The notes under the pieces were generated by a model. That model saw only the letters and a list, made by a program, of their open reading frames with translations, was not told where the DNA came from and did not search any database. From NCBI GenBank assembly GCA_029934195.1, contig JAOZMQ010000104.1, positions 1 to 8,998 of the forward strand: DNA of 8,998 nt, in the 5' to 3' direction. Positions 6,338 through 8,998 of this stretch are shown here, in pieces. The DNA is from Candidatus Cloacimonadota bacterium. GTDB lineage: Bacteria; Cloacimonadota; Cloacimonadia; Cloacimonadales; JAOZMQ01. Positions within the stretch are counted from its first letter, which is position 1; the number at the start of each line of letters is the position of its first letter. Both the position numbers and the translations under genes were made by a program.

Positions 6338-6597
6338 CAATAAAAAATGTATTAGACCATTATTAGGATATTTATAACAAAAAAACTATCTTTATTTATA
6401 GTAACTTACCTGATGAGAAACTTGGTTTTAATAGAAGATCTTCTGAAAGATTTTTCTCTGTTAAAAAATAACAAATTGAAAATCTTGACGATTGCACTTG
6501 TAAAAAAAAATGTGTTTATTCTTTGCTGTAAAAAACATTTACGATCTAACTTTGAACCAAGATTTTTGTATCCTTCTGCTTTTAATGGAAGTTATAT

Positions 6598-6625
6598 TTG
6601 TTAAGCTTTAAAATAGTGATATAAA
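6598..6625 (+). promoter_or_regulatory. Candidate extended -10 promoter of yhbY-uup
   Basis: TATAAA at 6620-6625 is preceded by TG one base upstream (TGATATAAA, an extended -10). A weaker -35-like TTGTTA lies at 6598-6603 with a 16-nt spacer. Transcription would start about 65-70 nt before yhbY. The leader would then include the 7-bp inverted repeat TTTCGTT/AACGAAA (6644-6650 and 6668-6674, 17-nt loop). Confidence 0.4.
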
Positions 6626-6698
6626 AGAATTTTGAAAAGTTGTTTTCGTTCAGATAGGTTTAAAGCAAACGAAATTATTAAAATATTTTGGAGGAATA

Positions 6699-6995
6699 AT
6701 GCTAAAAGGATCACAAAAGATGTTTCTGAAAAAAAAAGCTCATGACTTAAAACCGGTTATTATGATTGGGCAAAACGGATTAAGTACAGCTGTTATGAAA
6801 AGTCTCGATGAAGCTCTTTATGCTCATGAATTGATTAAAATTAAATTTGTTGAATTTAAAGAAGAAAGGAAAGAATTAACAGAAGATATTTCTAAAAATT
6901 TAGATTGTGAAATTGCTGGGATTATTGGAAATACTGCAATTTTATTTAGAATTCATCCGGATCAAGAAAAACGAAAAATTAAACTTCCACAATAG
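6699..6995 (+). CDS. yhbY: YhbY-family CRM-domain RNA-binding protein
   Basis: This 98-residue protein is a single CRM (CRS1-YhbY) domain that binds RNA and is associated with assembly of the large ribosomal subunit. It matches the E. coli YhbY pattern along its length: LKKKAHDLKPVIMIGQNGLS (10-29) with the GxxG loop GQNG at 24-27, the central HELIKIKF (43-50), GIIGNTAILFR (74-84), and the basic C-terminal RKIKLP. The length equals the family norm (E. coli about 97). A strong GGAGG lies 4-5 nt before the ATG. It is followed by uup after 24 nt, so the two are probably co-transcribed. The setting differs from E. coli, where yhbY stands near ftsH and rlmE. It has no evident functional tie to the divergent catabolic operon. 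Confidence 0.95.
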   Translation: MLKGSQKMFLKKKAHDLKPVIMIGQNGLSTAVMKSLDEALYAHELIKIKFVEFKEERKELTEDISKNLDCEIAGIIGNTAILFRIHPDQEKRKIKLPQ

Positions 6996-7019
6996 TTATA
7001 TAACTTTTTTAGGGAAATT

Positions 7020-8927
7020 ATGGCAGAAAATATTGTTTCATTAGAAAAAATTGTAAAAAGTTTCTCAGATAAAATTATTTTCGAAGAAACCTCTTTTGGA
7101 ATTCATCGGAATGTAAAAATTGGATTAGTAGGAATTAACGGCTGTGGCAAAAGTACTTTTCTGAATATTATTGCAGGAATTGAACCTCTTGACTTTGGTA
7201 AAATAACTTTTAGAAATAAACTTACAATTGGCTATTTGCAACAAACACCGCAATTAAACAATGATTTTACTATTTTTGAACAAATATATTATAGTGAGAA
7301 TGAGAATTTTGTTCTCCTTAGGAAATTCCATAAAATTAGTTATCTTCTTGAAAAAAAATATTCGATAAATTTAGCTGAAGAACAGCAACAAATTATTGAA
7401 GAAATTGAGAGAAAAGAAATTTGGAAAATTGAAGCAAAAGCAAAACAGTTTCTTTCTATTTTTGGTTTTACGGATTTCAATAGAAAGATAAAAACTCTTT
7501 CCGGTGGTGAGAGAAGAAGAATTGATTTAGCAAAAGTTTTAATGAATGAACCGGATTTATTGATTCTTGATGAACCGACTAATCATCTTGATATTGATAC
7601 AATTGAATGGTTGCAAGAATATTTTGCAGAATATAATGGAACAATTATTTTCGTTACGCATGATCGCTATTTTCTTGATGCTGTTTGCAACAAAATAATG
7701 GAAATCAATAGTGGGAAAATCCGTTTTTATGAAGGAAATTATTCAGAATATTTGCAAAAAAAACAAATGGAATTAATTGACATGCATCGAAAAGAAACCA
7801 GAAGAGTTTCGCAATTAAAACGTGAAATGAAATGGTTGCAAAGAGGAGCAAGAGCAAGATCTTCAAAACCCAAAAATCATATTGATCGTGTAAAAGAACT
7901 TATAGATAAATCTTATCTAACAACAAACCAAGATTTAGATATTTCTTTTATGACAAAAAGATTAGGCAAAACAATTCTTGAAATTAATAATTTGTCAAAG
8001 AGTTTTGATTCAAAAAATCTGTTTCTAAATTTTTCACATGTTTTTCAAAAAAATGACAGAATTGGTATTATTGGTGCAAACGGATGTGGAAAAACAACAC
8101 TTATAAAACTGATAACCACTAAAATGAAAGCAGATGTTGGAAATATAAAAATTGGTATTAATACCCAGATAGCATATTTTCAACAAAATCATGATGAGTT
8201 TTCTGAGGATATGAGTGTTATTGATTATATTAAACAATATTCACACAATATTCGTACAGCAGACGGACAACTTCATTCAGCATCTCAAATGTTAAAAACC
8301 TTTCTTTTTGATGGCAAAATGCAACAATCAAGAGTTAGCTCTTTATCTGGCGGAGAAAAAAAACGTCTCTATTTAATGAAATCTTTGATGTTTGGCTCTA
8401 ACTTTATTATTCTCGATGAACCGACAAATGACTTGGATATTAAAACATTGGAGATATTAGAAACTTACCTTGATGCCTATAATGGTTGTGTTCTTGTAGT
8501 ATCGCATGATAGATATTTTTTGGATAGAGTTATAGATTATCTGTTTATTTTTGAAGAAGATGGAATTAGAAAGTTCCCTGGAAATTATTCAGATTATTTG
8601 CTTGTAAAAAGATTTAAAAAAGAAGAAGAAGCAATAATTGAAAAGGAAACAAAAAAACAAGAATTAAAGACAAAAGTTAAGATAAAGAAAAAGACCAAAT
8701 TAACATTTAATGAAAAGAAAGAGCTTCAAAAGTTAGAAATGGAAATTTCTGATTTGGAAGAAACTCAATCAAAATTATTTCAAAAAATGGAACAAGAATC
8801 AGCAACATTAACTCACATCGATTTTGCTGAAATTTCCCAAAAAATTAAGGAAAATGAAGAATTCTTATTTTCTAAAATGGAAAGATGGGAAGAATTGGAA
8901 AATATTAAAGCTGAATTAGAAAAATAA
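7020..8927 (+). CDS. uup: ABC-F ATPase, Uup type
   Basis: This is a soluble ABC-F protein with two ATPase domains and no membrane segments. ABC-F proteins bind the ribosomal E site. Uup is linked to translation, ribosome maturation and precise transposon excision. Domain 1 has Walker A GINGCGKS (38-45), signature LSGGE (160-164), Walker B LLILDEPTNHLD (180-191) and the switch His214. The interdomain linker, about 242-290, is basic and has the Uup-like run RGARARSSKPKNHID (275-289). Domain 2 has GANGCGKT (352-359), LSGGE (442-446), ILDEPTNDLD (464-473) and His496. From about residue 545 a Lys/Glu-rich tail with KLTFNEKKELQKLE forms the predicted coiled coil typical of the Uup C-terminal domain. 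The total of 635 residues is the size recalled for E. coli Uup. The ribosome binding site is modest (AGGGA). Pairing with yhbY fits a ribosome-related role. Both catalytic sets look intact. Confidence 0.95.
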   Translation: MAENIVSLEKIVKSFSDKIIFEETSFGIHRNVKIGLVGINGCGKSTFLNIIAGIEPLDFGKITFRNKLTIGYLQQTPQLNNDFTIFEQIYYSENENFVLLRKFHKISYLLEKKYSINLAEEQQQIIEEIERKEIWKIEAKAKQFLSIFGFTDFNRKIKTLSGGERRRIDLAKVLMNEPDLLILDEPTNHLDIDTIEWLQEYFAEYNGTIIFVTHDRYFLDAVCNKIMEINSGKIRFYEGNYSEYLQKKQMELIDMHRKETRRVSQLKREMKWLQRGARARSSKPKNHIDRVKELIDKSYLTTNQDLDISFMTKRLGKTILEINNLSKSFDSKNLFLNFSHVFQKNDRIGIIGANGCGKTTLIKLITTKMKADVGNIKIGINTQIAYFQQNHDEFSEDMSVIDYIKQYSHNIRTADGQLHSASQMLKTFLFDGKMQQSRVSSLSGGEKKRLYLMKSLMFGSNFIILDEPTNDLDIKTLEILETYLDAYNGCVLVVSHDRYFLDRVIDYLFIFEEDGIRKFPGNYSDYLLVKRFKKEEEAIIEKETKKQELKTKVKIKKKTKLTFNEKKELQKLEMEISDLEETQSKLFQKMEQESATLTHIDFAEISQKIKENEEFLFSKMERWEELENIKAELEK

Positions 8928-8948
8928 AAGCCCCACCCACTGAAGGGG
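8926..8948 (-). terminator. GC-rich hairpin after uup, T tract on the minus strand only
   Basis: CCCC (8931-8934) and GGGG (8945-8948) can pair around a 10-nt loop directly after the uup stop codon. On the minus strand the stem is followed by CTTTTATTTTT, as in an intrinsic terminator for a leftward gene entering from the right. On the plus strand no T run follows, so it would terminate uup poorly. The short stem and the window edge keep this uncertain. Confidence 0.35.
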
Positions 8949-8960
8949 AGTAATAAAGAA

Positions 8961-8998
8961 ATGAATAATGGAAAGCCAACAAAAAAAAGGAAAACCGT
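8961..8998 (+). CDS. Possible start of a partial small reading frame at the right edge
   Basis: An ATG at 8961 opens a frame that stays open to the end of the window and encodes MNNGKPTKKRKT, a basic N-terminus. AAGGGGAG (8943-8950) lies about 10 nt upstream, slightly far for a ribosome binding site. A second ATG in another frame begins at 8968. Only 12 codons are visible, so no family can be assigned and the frame may not be a gene. If it is, it would follow uup closely on the same strand. Confidence 0.2.
   Translation, partial: MNNGKPTKKRKT

Larger units (their letters stand above)
6159..6698. other. Divergent non-coding region between the two operons
   Basis: These 540 bp separate the leftward catabolic operon from yhbY-uup and hold no convincing gene. 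They contain a candidate promoter for each direction (6198-6225 leftward, 6598-6625 rightward), a 9-bp direct repeat (6286-6294 and 6329-6337), and a 7-bp inverted repeat just before yhbY (6644-6650 and 6668-6674). A 63-codon frame at 6413-6604 lacks a ribosome binding site and resembles no family I know. The size of the region is larger than two simple promoters need, so operator sites or an unrecognised small RNA are possible. The middle part (about 6340-6590) shows only A+T-rich sequence with short inverted repeats. Confidence 0.7.

Noticed and set aside
6410..6421. CTGATGAGAAAC, resembling hammerhead ribozyme core strands
   Set aside because: The two core motifs abut with no stem II. The only possible stem III partner (CTTGGTT 6421-6427 with AACCAAG 6555-6561) is not followed by the required U-H cleavage-site bases. 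Most likely chance.
6413..6604. 63-codon plus-strand frame in the divergent region
   Set aside because: There is no ribosome binding site before the ATG, the composition is that of A+T-rich intergenic DNA, and the translation resembles no family I know. The frame also ends just before the candidate yhbY promoter.

Overview
This window is a low-G+C segment (roughly one third G+C by eye) of a bacterial chromosome. It holds eight complete genes in two divergent transcription units, separated by a 540-bp non-coding region. Strong Shine-Dalgarno sequences (AAGGAG, GGAGG, AGGAGG) precede nearly every gene. The taxon cannot be fixed from the sequence. The low G+C, an anaerobe-type catabolic operon and a CTTTGCG-type intergenic repeat at the left edge would suit an environmental anaerobe, but this is only a suggestion.

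The leftward unit (minus strand, 6158 down to 56) reads: a DUF2877/AllH-like protein, an FdrA/AllF-like protein, a DUF1116/AllG-like protein, a metal-dependent cyclase/kynurenine-formamidase-family hydrolase, then the FAD-binding and [2Fe-2S] subunits of a molybdenum hydroxylase of the xanthine dehydrogenase/CO dehydrogenase family. The first three are homologues of the subunits assigned to E. coli oxamate carbamoyltransferase (FdrA/YlbE/YlbF = AllF/AllG/AllH). The gene order H-F-G and the protein sizes recall the poorly characterised E. coli yahE-yahF-yahG set more than the allantoin cluster. Together with the ring-opening-type hydrolase and the hydroxylase subunits, the operon looks like a route for an N-heterocycle or ureide: oxidise, open the ring, then transfer or phosphorolyse a carbamoyl group. 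The substrate is unknown. No molybdopterin-binding subunit and no carbamate kinase are present in the window.

Two RNA-level structures divide this operon. A 21-bp imperfect inverted repeat (5263-5347) fills the unusually long 92-nt gap between the AllH-like and FdrA genes and overlaps the allH stop codon. A good intrinsic-terminator-like hairpin with a T tract (1391-1431) lies between the cyclase gene and the hydroxylase subunit genes.

The rightward unit (plus strand, 6699 to 8927) carries yhbY (a CRM-domain ribosome assembly factor) and uup (an ABC-F ATPase), 24 nt apart. These are housekeeping, ribosome-associated genes with no evident link to the catabolic operon. A GC-rich hairpin and a possible partial reading frame lie at the right edge.
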